Assembly (NCBI GenBank): GCA_030762895.1 | Contig: CM061069.1 | Location: forward strand, 22,459,630 to 22,523,629 | DNA length: 64,000 nt | DNA from: Sophora flavescens | Lineage: Eukaryota; Streptophyta; Magnoliopsida; Fabales; Fabaceae | Direction of reading: 5' to 3' | Shown here: in pieces, positions 24,912 through 36,606 of the stretch | Layout: the number at the start of each line of letters is the position of its first letter | Numbering within the stretch: the first letter of the stretch is position 1 | The notes under the pieces: generated by a model | Told to the model about the DNA's origin: nothing | Database searches by the model: none | What the model saw: only the letters and a program-made list of their open reading frames with translations | Program-made: the position numbers and the translations under genes

Positions 24912-26540
24912 TGATGAGTGTGATTCCACCTCATCTTTGTCCATCATTTTGCATGCATTTTCATGTAGTTTAGGCATATTTTTATTAGATTTTAGGTTAA
25001 TTTTCCTTTGGAACGGGTAAGGCGGTTTTCGTGTGTTGTTTTGCAGATATCAAGGGTAAATTGCTCAAGATCAACCATGATGAAGTTTGGATGAAGATGG
25101 AGCTTTAAAACTGAAGAAAATGAGCCAAACAGAGCCCATCACGGCCTAGCCGTGATGCCCATCACGGCCATGATCGAGCAAAACTGAAAAAGAAGAAAGG
25201 TCAAGTCGAGTGCATCACGGCCTGGCCGTGATAGCCATCACTGGCCGTGACCCAAAACCACCAAAAGTCGAGCACATCACGCCCTGCCGGTGAAATTCTT
25301 CACGGCCATGAAACGAGGGCTCGCGACGCGAGCACATTCTCGCCCGCGAAAACCGGATTTTCCAAAAGTGCCGGGAGGCGAGACGAAATCACGGCCAGGC
25401 CGTGATGGCCATCACGGCCGTGACGCGCATTACTTGGACCTGAAGAAACCGAAATAGATCAGATTTTGAGTTGGTTTGGGACTCTAACTTCCCCATTTCT
25501 ATAAATATGGACCAAGGCATCAGATACAGTGATCATAGGAGGGACATCATACAAGGATCAGACATTAGGGGCTACTACTCTAGGCATAGATGATAGATCT
25601 CTTCTCTTCTTCTCCTCTCTTCTCTTTTCTGATTTTCACTATGTTGTCAACCCAGCTTGTCATCTCCATGGCAAGACTGGAGTAGTAGCATAGTTTCTAG
25701 GGATTAGGGCTCTGCCCAAGGTTTGTAAATGATGTTAATTTGATGTTGAAACCATTGTTGATTTCATAATTGTTTTAGATCTGATTTCTAGTGTGTTAAT
25801 CACTCATAAATTTCGGCAACCGTTTATTTACGTGACATAGACGTTCTAAGGAGGAACCTAACGGTGAACTTAGGATCTCTAGGGTGATTCACTCGTAAAG
25901 CCCGGCAGCCACTGGTTTGTGAGATGTGAATGATCCAAGGAGGAACCTAGCGGTGAACTTAGGTTATTTGCATAACTGAGACATTATAGGGAGGAACCTA
26001 GCGGTGAACCTAGGTGTCGGACCTATAGAAGTCAGACTTGGGACTGAAATCACGAGAGTTAGAAGCCGTCCTCGAGGAGCAACGAGTTGTCACGGAACGC
26101 AAAGGGTCCAATCTGGGATCGACTACCACGAGAGTAGGGGTCGGGTCAATTGGGCACGGCTTTTGTAACCCGAGAGGGAGCTTAAGCTATCAGAGGATAA
26201 ACTCGCCTTCAAGGCAATTTCGGTAATCAACAAAGGTAAATCTGTTAGCAACATAAACAGCCTCAAAGGTAACCCAAATCCCTAGGAATCCGTTTTAGAT
26301 AAAAACCCCATAAACAATTGTTTTCTGTTTTAATTGTTCTCTGCTCATCTATCTTTCAATTCAAAAACCAATTTCAAAACCCTCTCTAAAAAGTCCAGAA
26401 CTTAATCGATTCGAATTTAATTGCGATTCGGGAACACAGTCTCTGTGGGTTCGATATCTTTTATTACTTGACGGCAGTCCGGTACACTTGCCGGATTCGC
26501 ACGAGCGTCGTCGCACGTCGACTGACGCGACGCGACATCA
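24912..26540 (+). repeat. 5' LTR of the gag-only element
   Basis: 1629 bp, TG..CA. It contains an array of ATCACGGCC-type palindromes (about 25136-25436), a TATA-like CTATAAATATGG at about 25499 and a CTTCTCCTCTCTTCTCTT tract after it. It differs from the 3' LTR by a few dozen changes, many of them one-base indels inside the GC-rich array. Confidence 0.92.
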
Positions 26541-26546
26541 AGTTTT

Positions 26547-26563
26547 TGGCGCCGTTGCCGGGG
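26547..26563 (+). other. Primer-binding site, tRNA-Asp
   Basis: TGGCGCCGTTGCCGGGG is a perfect complement to the 3' end of plant tRNA-Asp(GUC). It lies 6 nt after the 5' LTR. Confidence 0.85.
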
Positions 26564-26717
26564 ACTGTGCCTTTTCGAATTTCAATTAGTTTTTAAATTG
26601 ATTTTCTGGACCCTTTTCTTTTTATTTGATTTTTATTTCTGAAATAAAAAAAAATCAAAAATCAAAAATCAAAAAAAATTCTTTTCCTTCTATTGTATCC
26701 ATCTCTCTGTGTGTTAT

Positions 26718-29037
26718 ATGCAAAGATCCCTAAGTCTTGGGAGCCTTAGTGAGATTGATCCGGAGATCGAGAGGACCTTCCACAGACGTAGAAGACTACT
26801 AAGAGAGGAAGAAAGGTCGATTCCCATTTCACTCATGGCGAATCAACCGGATACAAAGCCTTTGAAGGACTACGCAGCCCCAAATGCGAGAGGCTTGCGA
26901 ACTGGGATTGCAAGGCCAGAGATTGAGGCGGAAAACTATACCATACCACCTATGTTAATCAACATGATTAGGCAACATCAATTCGGAGGATTGCCTTCGG
27001 AGGACCCGACTGATCATATAGAAACATTCTTAGAGTTCACCGATGCAATCCGGATTCATGGAGCCTCAGTTGATGTTGTGCGTTTGAGACTGTTCCCCTC
27101 ATCTCTCACTGGAAAAGCGAAGGCCTGGCTAAAGCAAATCCCCGCTAACACTTTGACTACTTGGGACCAATTGGAGCAGGCGTTCTTGGAGAAATTCTTC
27201 CCTCCATCCAAGACGGCCTACATAAGAACCCAGATCACCGGCTTCTTCCAAAAAGACGGAGAATCATTATCGGAAGCCTGGGATCGATACAAGGGACTGC
27301 TGGAGTCGTGCCCACATCACGGACTCGAGAGGTGGTTAATAGTGCACACCTTCTATAACGGATTAGACTTCCTCTTCGAAGGTGTCACTAGATTCTGCAG
27401 CCGGTGGAGCGTTTATGAATAGGCCTCTCACTGAGGCATTCAACATCATCGAGAATGTCGCCACCAACTACCACCAATGGGGATCCGAAAGAGGTAATAA
27501 CCCGAACAAGATTTCGGGGGGTAAGTTTGAGGTAAATAGCACAGATCTTATTATGTCAAAGATAGACTCACTTAATAAACGTTTTGATCGGCTGGAAAGA
27601 GCTAATGTGAGTGCATTAGGTGCTACTAACCTTGTTTGTGAGATTTGTGGAATACAGGGACATGACATGATGGGATGCCCACATGGATCCGGCGCTTCGG
27701 GTGAACAAGTGAACTCTTGTAACAACTACTATGATACGAACCCGAAGCTGCCCAACTATGCTCCCCCAAATCCCTACAACCAAAGAAGAAACAACCCTTA
27801 CCTCTCCTACGGCAACTACAGCAACACGGTTAATCATGAGTTCCAAGAGGGTCAAGGTAATAAGAGAGCAGCACCGGGGTATCCTCAGGTACAAAGATCT
27901 AAACTCGAGACTTTATTCGAAAGTTTTGTTGAAACTCAGACAAAACAGAATGAGGAGTTTAGACAACAAGGAAGGGCAGTGAGTGAGGCAATAAAGGATC
28001 TAGCATCTAAGGTAGACAACTTAGCAACTCATAACAAGATGCTAGAAACCCAGATTTCCCAACAAGCCATCACGTACTCGAGACCTAAGGGTACATTCCC
28101 GGGGCAACCCGAAGCAAATCCCAATGAGCATTGCAATGTCATACACTTGAGGGATGATAAGCTTGGGGTGGGGGTAGCTGAAATGGAGGTGGAACCGGAG
28201 GAGGACACGAGCGAAAAGGAAGAGCTTGAACCGAAATACGTCCCTCCACCACCGTACCAACCCCCGATACCTTTCCCACAGAGGTTGGTCAGGAAAAAGC
28301 AAGTAGATGTAGAGACTAAAATGCCTACTAAAATGAAAGACCCAGGTAGTTTCTCCATCGCTTGCTCGATTGAAAAAGTGCAAATAGACCGAGCCTTGTG
28401 TGACTTAGGGGCTAGTGCAAGCTTGATGCCCCTCACTATCATGGAAAGGTTGGAAAGCAAAGAGTTGAGACCGTTCAAATTCTCCTTACAATTTGCGGAC
28501 GGCTCAACTAGGACTCCTCTAGGCATACTAGAGAATGTCCCTGTGAAGGTAGGGAAATTCTTCATCCCTACCGACTTCCTGGTATTAGACATGAAAGGGA
28601 ATTCTGAATTCCCCATCATTTTAGGAAGGCCATTCTTGGCAACTGCTGGAGCAGTAATAGACGTAAGGAATGGGAAGCTCTCTCTAACTGTAGAGGAAGG
28701 TAGGATCGATTTTCAATTGACTGACTCTTATAACAACCCTCCTTTTGAGAGCCATGTGTGCAGAATTGATACAACGTCTCCAGTGGTAAAAGAAGAACAT
28801 AGCATGGAAGCAACCCCAAAGATTTGCAGGGCTAAAGATGCACCCAGCAGTGGTAAAGTTGGAGTTGCTGTCCATGCGGAAACAAAACTTCCGCCGGGAG
28901 GAAGGAAGGCTAGGAAGCTCCGAGAGAAAAGAGCAAAGCGGAAGCATTACTGGCCGTATGAGCAGAAACGGCTATTTGAAGGAGCTCCATGGAAAAGAAG
29001 TGTTCCTGCACTTCTACGCCCAGCCGACCCCGGTTGA
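26718..29037 (+). pseudogene. gag-protease of the gag-only LTR element, one frameshift
   Basis: The first frame, from the ATG at 26718, encodes retrotransposon gag (SEIDPEIERTFHRRRR; WLKQIPANTLTTWDQLEQAF; FLEKFFPPSKTAYIRTQI). A one-base insertion near 27371 (an extra C in TTCCTCTTC) throws the frame out. The downstream frame from about 27382 continues with SLDSAAGGAFMN, a CCHC-like knuckle (CEICGIQGHDMMGCP), a Pro/Gln-rich linker and an aspartic protease (RALCDLGASASLMPLTIMERL; FPIILGRPFLATAGAVIDV). It stops at 29037, just past protease, where a pol would start in an autonomous element. The DLGAS form of the protease active site is usual in Athila/Tat-type elements. Confidence 0.85.
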
Positions 29038-30884
29038 CTGAAGGAAGTTTGGTCAAGCTTAAGACCATAAATAAGCGCTTCTTGGGAGGCAACCCAAGTT
29101 TTCTTTCCCTTTTTCCTTTTGTTTTTGATTTAACCTCTTGAATAATTTGAGAAGATCAAGAGGCAAAAAAAATATCATTAATAGGTTTGTCTAGTGTTTT
29201 CAGGTTGAGAAAGAGAAGAAGAGCATAAAAAAAATAAAGTCAGAGGCCATCACGCCCTGGCCGTGACAGTGGTCACGGCCGTGATGAACTAAACAAGAGC
29301 ACAATAAGGATCACGGCCTAGCCGTGACAACCATCACGGGCGTGATGAGTAGGATGCCAAAGCCAGAGAGCATCACGGCCTAGCCGTGATGTATATCACG
29401 GCCGTGACAGGGCAACCCCTGAGGACCAGAAACGATCACGGCCTAGCCGTGATGAGCCTCACGGCCGTGATACAATTTCTACCCAAGTTTTGACTGGAAT
29501 GTGAAGCCAACACCCGCTACCGACTCGGTAAGTTGTTCCATTTTTCTCCTCTCTCCGACTTGATTATTTACATTGGAGACAATGTAAGTAATCAAGCTTG
29601 GGGTGGGGGTATTTATTTTTGCATTTGCATTGTTGCATTCATATTGCATTCACATAGGCATAGATTGGTATGATCACATTCTTTAGATTGCCCCTCACTT
29701 AGAACATGCATCCGATTGTGAGAACTTGGAGCCAAATGAATTGAGATAGTGAATTTTGAACCCAATTTTTCATTATTCTTGTGATATGGCTAAAAATAAA
29801 AAAATTCTTGAGATAGTCATTTGATAGTTGATAATTAGCATGTGGTCCCTTAAACTTGCGTTCCTCACTGATTTATGAACTACTAAATGTAAGATTTTGA
29901 GCCAAAAAGGGGTATTCACTAAATCTACCCCATTTCTTGTGATAGAGTGATTTAATTCCTCTTGGACTGTATTTTCTAGAACTTGACTTGAAACCATTTC
30001 AAAACTTAAAAATTTCTGAAAACATTTTTGGAAATGATTGAGGCACTAGGTATTTTTCCGGCCTCCCGAGCTTTGAATGATAAATGCTACCCCTTAGTTG
30101 CCCAATTTTGAGCCTAAAGAAAAAAAAATACTTTTCTTGGTACCATGAATTAATTTGATAAATAATGCTTGGTATGGCACCTTTTTAAAGTATTACAAAA
30201 AGGGTAATTGGTAGTTGGAAAAAGTATGGGAAGAAAAAGCTAGAAAGTAATTTCTCTTGAGCTAAAAAGCTCCCCTTCTCCAAACAAATAAAAATGAAAT
30301 AAACAGAAAAAAATGGAGAAGGGGATGACAAAGAAAGTGAGAAATGAAAAGAAAAAAAAGAAAAAAAAAAAAAAGGAAGAAGAGAAAGGTGGAAAAGTAA
30401 ACCAAAGCCCAAAAAGGGGTATTTTAGAAAGTGTCATGCTTTGTAATGTTTGATAATCTGTCTAGCCTTCTTGAAATTCCCTTTCCTTGATTTTCCCACC
30501 TTACAATAAATCCCATGGCCACATTACAACCAAAGGAAAAGACCTCTTGATTCTTAAGTGTTTTCTTAAATAAAGTGGAGATTTGATTAATGGTCAAGCC
30601 TATGGTAAAATACTTTCCTTGAGGAAATGGAGTGAATTGTCATAAACCCTAAAACACTTGAGTGAGGTGAGTTGAGTGCCCAAATCAGTGAGGACATGAA
30701 CTTGAAAAACCTTAGCTTCTAATTGGACTTGAACTTGATTATCTCTTGAATGCTTATTAAAAAATGCCTATCACTTGGATTAGCTTCTAGGGTTCTTAGT
30801 TCACTATCCATGCTTTGATAGATTTATATCTTATGGCCTGAGTAATTGCTTGAGGACAAGCAAAGTTTCAAGCTTGGGGTGATT
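29038..30884 (+). other. Non-coding 3' internal region of the gag-only element
   Basis: Takes the place of pol. It contains a palindrome array (29250-29475), a PPT-like AAGCTTGGGGTGGGGGTA at about 29597 that also occurs inside gag at about 28158, an A-rich stretch near 30345-30375, and the terminal AAGCTTGGGGTGATTT before the 3' LTR. No coding signal. Confidence 0.6.
29250..29475 (+). repeat. Array of ATCACGGCC..GGCCGTGAT palindromes
   Basis: About four pairs of the form ATCACGGCCTAGCCGTGAT followed within ~10-20 bp by ATCACGGCCGTGA. Related arrays occur in both LTRs (25136-25436, 31106-31405), in the solo LTR at 40170-40460 and in the CACTA leader at 22280-22400. Confidence 0.85.
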
Positions 30885-32515
30885 TGATGAGTGTGATTCC
30901 ACCTCATCTTTGTCCATCATTTTGCATGCATTTTCATGTAGTTTAGGCATATTTTTATTAGATTTTAGGTTAATTTTCCTTTGGAACGGGTAAGGCGGTT
31001 TTCGTGTGTTGTTTTGCAGATATCAAGGGTAAATTGCTCAAGATCAACCATGATGAAGTTTGGATGAAGATGGAGCTTTAAAACTGAAGAAAATGAGCCA
31101 AACAGAGCCCATCACGGCCTAGCCGTGATGCCCATCACGGCCATGATCGAGCAAAACTGAAAAAGAAGAAAGGTCAAGTCGAGTGCATCACGGCCTGGCC
31201 GTGATAGCCATCACGGCCGTGACCCAAAACCACCAAAAGTCAGAGCACATCACGCCCTGCCGTGAAATTCTTCACGGCCATGAAAGCAGGGGCTCGCGAC
31301 GCGAGCACATTCTCGCCCGCGAGAAACCGGATTTTCCAAAAGTGCCGGAGGCAGAGACCGAATCACGGCCAGGCCGTGATGGCCATCACGGCCGTGGACG
31401 CGCATTACTTGGACCTGAAGAAACCGAAATAGATCAGATTTTGAGTTGGTTTGGGACTCTAACTTCCCCATTTCTATAAATATGGACCAAGGCATCGATA
31501 CGGTGATCATAGGAGGGACATCATACAAGGATCAGACATTAGGGGCTACTACTCTAGGCATAGATGAGAGATCTCTTCTCTTCTTCTCCTCTCTTCTCTT
31601 TTCTGATTTTCACTATGTTGTCAACCCAGCTTGTCATCTCCATGGCAAGACTGGAGTAGTAGCATAGTTTCTAAGGATTAGGGCTCTGCCCAAGGTTTGT
31701 AAATGATGTTAATTTGATGTTGAAACCATTGTTGATTTCATAATTGTTTTAGATCTGATTTCTAGTGTGTTAATCACTCATAAATTTGACAACCGTTTAT
31801 TTACGTGACATAGACGTTCTAAGGAGGAACCTAACGGTGAACTTAGGATATATAGGGTGATTCACTCGTAAAGCCCGGAAGCCACGAGTAAGTGAGATGT
31901 GAATGATACAAGTAGGAAACTAGCGGTGAAATTAGGTTATTTGAATAACTGAGACATTATAGGGAGGAACCTAGCGGTGAACCTAGGTGTCGGACCTATA
32001 GAAGTCAGACTTGGGACTGAAATCACGAGAGTTAGAAGCCGTCCCTCGAGGAGCAACGAGTTGTCACGGAACGCAAAGGGTCCAATCTGGGATCGACTAC
32101 CACGAGAGTAGGGGTCGGGTCAATTGGGCACGGCTTTTGTAACCCGAGAGGGAGCTTAAGCTATCAGAGGATAAACTCGCCTTCAAGGCAATTTCGGTAA
32201 TCAACAAAGGTAAATCTGTTAGCAACATAAACAGCCTCAAAGGTAACCCAAATCCCTAGGAATCCGTTTTAGATAAAAACCCCCATAAACAATTGTTTTC
32301 TGTTTTAATTGTTCTCTGCTCATCTATCTTTCAATTCAAAAACCAATTTCAAAACCCTCTCTAAAAAGTCCAGAACTTAATCGATTCGAATTTAATTGCG
32401 ATTCGGGAACACAGTCTCTGTGGGTTCGATATCTTTTATTACTTGACGGCAGTCCGGTACACTTGCCGGATTCGCACGAGCGTCGTCGCACGTCGACTGA
32501 CGCGACGCGACATCA
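30885..32515 (+). repeat. 3' LTR of the gag-only element
   Basis: 1631 bp and collinear with the 5' LTR. A notable cluster of about ten substitutions lies at 31870-31955, opposite 25930-26000, in otherwise near-identical sequence. Confidence 0.92.
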
Positions 32516-33621
32516 GAACGCTACATGAAGATCTTGAAAGGGTACGTGAAGAATCCTCATCGTCCGGAAGCATCTATTGTTCAAAGGTATGTTGCAGAAG
32601 AAGCTATTGAGTTTTGTTCTGACTACCTTCATAACACGGATCCTATAGGGGTTCCTAAGCCTCGGCATGATGAGATCAGATGTCAAGGTAAGGGTACACA
32701 TGGCTTAAGAATTAATAGCAAGGGTCGGGAGGAAGTGCTTCAAGCACATTTGTATGTATTGAACAACATTGATTGTGTTCAGCCTTTCTTATTTGAACAT
32801 AAAAGAAAAGTCAATCAAGAAAACCCTCGAATGAGCGAAAGGTGGTTGTTGAACAAGCATAACAAGACTTTCTTACCATGGTTCAAGGAAGAAATGCTTA
32901 AGGATTGTAGTACTGCTTCTGATGACGTAAGATGGCTAGCACGTGGGCCTAGCTTCAACGTCATATGTTGGAGCGGATACGACACAAATAACTTTTCCTT
33001 TTATACAAAGGAACAAGATAACAAGAGTACCATACAAAATAGTGGGGTTATGATCGTGGCCGAAGCAATGCACTTCTCTAGTGCAAAGGACACAAAACCT
33101 GTTAAAGCACCGACACCTTACTTTGGATATATTGAAGATATTTGGGTGCTCGATTTCACTAAGCTTACAGTGCCGGTTTTTAAATGTAAGTGGGTTGATA
33201 GTAACGGTGGTGTACAAACCGACGAATTGGGGTTCACATTGGTAGACCTCAACAAGTTAGGTCATATAAATGAGCCTTTCATAATGGCTTCCCAAGCAAA
33301 ACAAGTGTTCTACATCATTGATCCTTCTAACAAAAGGTTGTCCGTGGTTCTCCTAGGAAAAAGCATGTATAATGGTAGTGATGAAAATCAAGATTCAAAT
33401 CTTGATATTCCTGAGACTCCTTCTTTTTCAACAAACATGCCTACTATAATCGAGGAGACACAGGTGGACGATGTACATGCCACTCGTGATGATCATCACG
33501 AAGGGATATTGATGTAGGTAGTTTAAACTTAGTATACATTTATTTTTATTTATACTTCTGTATTTATTTTGAGTTATAACCTATGTTAATAAATATATAT
33601 TGTTTCTGAACAGGCATACAT

Positions 33622-36606
33622 ATGGATCAGTCAGATAGCCCACATGCACGGGAGGACACTGTGGGGCCTACGCAGGACCCGATCGCGCCTACGTCTGATT
33701 CTAGTGTAAGTTTACATGTTATATACTATCTTTAGTCCTTCTTTTTAATGTAAGTTTATAATGTTACTACCCTCTATTTCATCATTTTTTTTGTCCATAC
33801 AGACATCACAGGCTCATATGAAACGGGGTAGAGGAGCCACGACGTTGAAGAAACTAGAGAAGGACAGGCAAAGCGAACAGAAGCTTGAGGTGTCCTTCGA
33901 TGCTAATCTAAATGCCCAGGGACCCCGTGCTAAAGAATTTAATAAGTGGGTGTTTCTACAAGCGAAGCAGCACGTAAGCATCAACTTCAACCACTGGAAT
34001 GACGTTCCACAGAACGTTAAGAATCAGATTTGGGAGGCTATCACGGTATTTTACCTTTACATTCATTTGATTTACATTATTAGATAATTATACGAGTTAT
34101 AATCCATCCAGTTGTTATGTATTTAATGTGTAGGTAGCTTGGACTGTGCCAAATGACGAGGATCATCATCATAAATGTATTAAAATGACATCAAAGCGTT
34201 GGAATGGGTTCAAGCATGATCTTACCAGGTACTATGTATCTGGGAAGAAGCGGCTTGATAAAATGTTCTCGGATTATCCCTGGATTGATCAGGATACTTG
34301 GGATATGTTTGCTAGGAGTCGACAGGATGGAGAATTTCAGGTTGGTTGATTAAGTTAATTTTGTATGCTTCTTATAGATCATTTAACTGTATTTAATTAT
34401 GTGTTTTTTTTTGAATAGGCTAAGGCAGATAAGGGTCGGCAGAATCAGGCGAAGAACGTCCACCGCCACACCATGTCTCAAGATGGGTACCAGATTCGGA
34501 TCGAGGAGATGATGGTGGATAGGCTGAGGGTGAAGCATGAAGAGCACTCTGCTAGGATTGAACGAGGAGAGGTGCCTGAGGGCACACCATTAATTCCTCC
34601 GTCGGACATCGACCGTGAGGATGTCTGGTTAGCCGGCCGTGGGACAAAGACTGGATCTTTTAAAGTTGATGCCACTCGCGAAGTGGCAGATAAGATTGTA
34701 AGTAAATAATTAACTTGATTTCAATTGATATTTGTATAGATATTTTTAACACTTTTCACTTGCACGTGTTTTCATTTTTTCATTGTAGATGGATCTTAAA
34801 GCACAATCCTCCCAGGGCACATTCGTCCCTTCTAGACGGCGGGACGTCTTGATGACTGCTCTAGGCAAGAAAGACCATCCTGGTCGGGTTATCGGTGTTC
34901 CTGGGAACGTGACCATCAAAGAATATTATGGCAAGTCTGCTTCACGAAAGTGGGTGGTCGATGAAGCATCAATTTTGTATGACATTACTCAGCACCTCAT
35001 CTCCAACCCTGCTATTACAACACATCTGATGCAAAGCTTAATATCCAACCCAGAATTCAAGCAGGCGCTTGCCAGAGAGCTTTCCTCCATCGGTTCATCC
35101 CAGGACACCGTAGGGCATGCCAACCCTTCACATGTGAGCACAAAAGAGAGTTATAGTAGGGCACATGTGGAGGACGATGAGTTGGCAGCTAGGGAGCGGG
35201 AGTTGGAAGTCCAACGCCATGAGCTTGAGTTGGAAATGAAAAGGCGTGAGCTTGAGTTGGACTTCAAACGACGTGAGCTCGAAATGTTAACAAAGGTATG
35301 TATTCATTATTAATGTCCAAATTAGTCAAATGATTACTTGTGTTTTTTTTAATTATCAACAACTTATCTATTTTATTTTTCCTAAATTGAAGGCCAAGTC
35401 GACGTCGGTGTCGCTGTCGCTGTCACCTGTCACTCGTTTGTTCTCACTTGGTGAGGATTACGCGTTTGAGATTTTTGAATGTCCATTGGAGCACGATGGA
35501 TGGGTGGCACGCCCAAATCAACGGAGGATATTTTCCTTCTGTGGTGAAGATCTCGGGCACGCTTGCAGAAATAACGTCTGGATGGCCAGCACGGTTTTGA
35601 GTCTCTGGTGCACGTAAGTTTATTTTAATTTTATTAACTTATTTATTTTTGGTATTTTTCCATTTAATAATTTATTTTAATTTCAATATATATATTATGT
35701 AATTAACATCCACACATTTTCATATTTTAGGTATCTCCATCGTCTTCAGCTTGATAAGGGCGTTGTATCAGTTTACGGCTTCTTAGATCCGTCAATCCTT
35801 GTGCCCGAATTCTTTGTTGGCGATGCATTTAGTGAATACATAGGGAACTTGTTGGGAGACAATCAGAAAGAATTATATATGGCTCCCTACTGTATGAAAA
35901 ACCATTGGCAGTTGTTCGTACTTCACCCGTCTAGGCATACTGTCATATTCTTATGCTCTCTCCACCAAAAGCCGCCACTGGAGGTGGTGCAAGCTGTAAA
36001 TAAGTAAGTAACTAATATTAAAATTAATTTAAGTTTTAATATCAGTTGTTTTTAGTTTATTACACACATGATATATGAATTTGTTAATTGACATGATTAT
36101 TTGTTTATGATAGCGCGCTGAGGGCGAGTAGCATAAGTTGCGCCAACGGGAGAAGTAGGACTTCTAAGGCTAAAGCAAATCCTGAATGGACCATCCTCAA
36201 GGTTTGGTAGTTTACTTATCAAATAATTAATATTATAATTACTAATTTATATGTATATTCAACTGACGTTGAAATTAATTTTGTTTGTAGTCTCGATTTC
36301 AACCTGACGGGTGGTCGTGCGGCTATTATGTGATGCTTCATATGCTGAACATAGTCTCCGCATCTATTACGGATGGATGGAATAAGGTAATATTTAAACA
36401 ACTTGTTAAATTATATATTATAGTTTTGAAGATGACTTGCGTTAATGTTATTGTTATTATTTGAACATGTGTAGGCATTTAACGACCAATCGCCTCTTCA
36501 AGAAGATGAGTTTAGAGACTTGAGGATGCGTTTAGCTGAATTCTTCTTCAAGTATGCGGCTGAAAAAGGAATTGACAAGATACCTCCGCAATACTTAGAT
36601 GAATAG
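33622..36606 (+). CDS. CACTA second gene: Ulp1 (C48) protease-like protein, ten exons, open
   Basis: Exons: 33622-33705, 33803-34045, 34134-34340, 34419-34697, 34789-35295, 35393-35613, 35731-36003, 36114-36201, 36291-36386, 36475-36606. All introns are GT-AG and phases match. The spliced frame is 2130 nt (709 aa) with no internal stop. The N-terminal half resembles the En/Spm-family plant transposase accessory domain (NQIWEAIT; TSKRWNGFKHDLTRYYV; LDKMFSDYPWIDQDTWDMF). Residues ~400-440 form a Glu/Arg-rich predicted coiled coil. The C-terminal third is an Ulp1-type SUMO protease fold with His572 (NHWQLF), Gln638 and Cys644 (QPDGWSCGYYVM). By eye the usual catalytic Asp position reads Cys (FLCSLH), so activity is uncertain. 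Such Ulp1 fusions are known from plant CACTA and Mutator elements. Confidence 0.85.

Larger units (their letters stand above)
24912..32515 (+). mobile_element. Non-autonomous Gypsy-type LTR retrotransposon with gag-protease only (TR-GAG-like)
   Basis: A complete element with LTRs 24912-26540 and 30885-32515, both TGATGAGTGTG..GCGACATCA. It has a tRNA-Asp PBS and exact target duplication GAACG (24907-24911, 32516-32520). The internal region is 4.3 kb and encodes gag and an aspartic protease. No reverse transcriptase, RNase H or integrase is seen. Plant terminal-repeat elements with a GAG domain only have been described, and this fits that class. The LTRs are nearly identical, so the insertion is young relative to its CACTA host. 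It would need pol supplied by a partner, perhaps an Athila/Tat-like element. Confidence 0.9.
22485..33517 (+). pseudogene. CACTA TNP2-type transposase, split by an LTR element and frame-broken
   Basis: The 5' part is 22485-24911 and the 3' part 32516-33517; the reading (MYLVE, then RYMKILKGYVKN) rejoins exactly across the LTR insertion and its duplication GAACG. Domains in order: transposase-associated N-terminus (MDRSWM..CCPCVKCLN), zinc-rich stretch (CPNDCILY..CPKCG), the TNP2 core (GLATDGMNPYG with the likely first Asp, NDFPAYGNLSGYSVKGHKAC, CIDVMHVEKNV), then DUF4218 and DUF4216-like parts (ASIVQRYVAEEAIEF; GYIEDIWVLDF). Lesions: frameshift near 22675, TGA at about 22944 where Trp is expected, a 223-bp tandem duplication from 22981 that shifts frame, frameshift near 24160, and TGA at about 24424. 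The 3' part has no stop until 33517. It cannot make a full transposase. Confidence 0.85.

Noticed and set aside
30185..30437. Phe/Ser-rich minus-strand frames
   Set aside because: Antisense of an A/G-rich non-coding stretch in the gag-only element.
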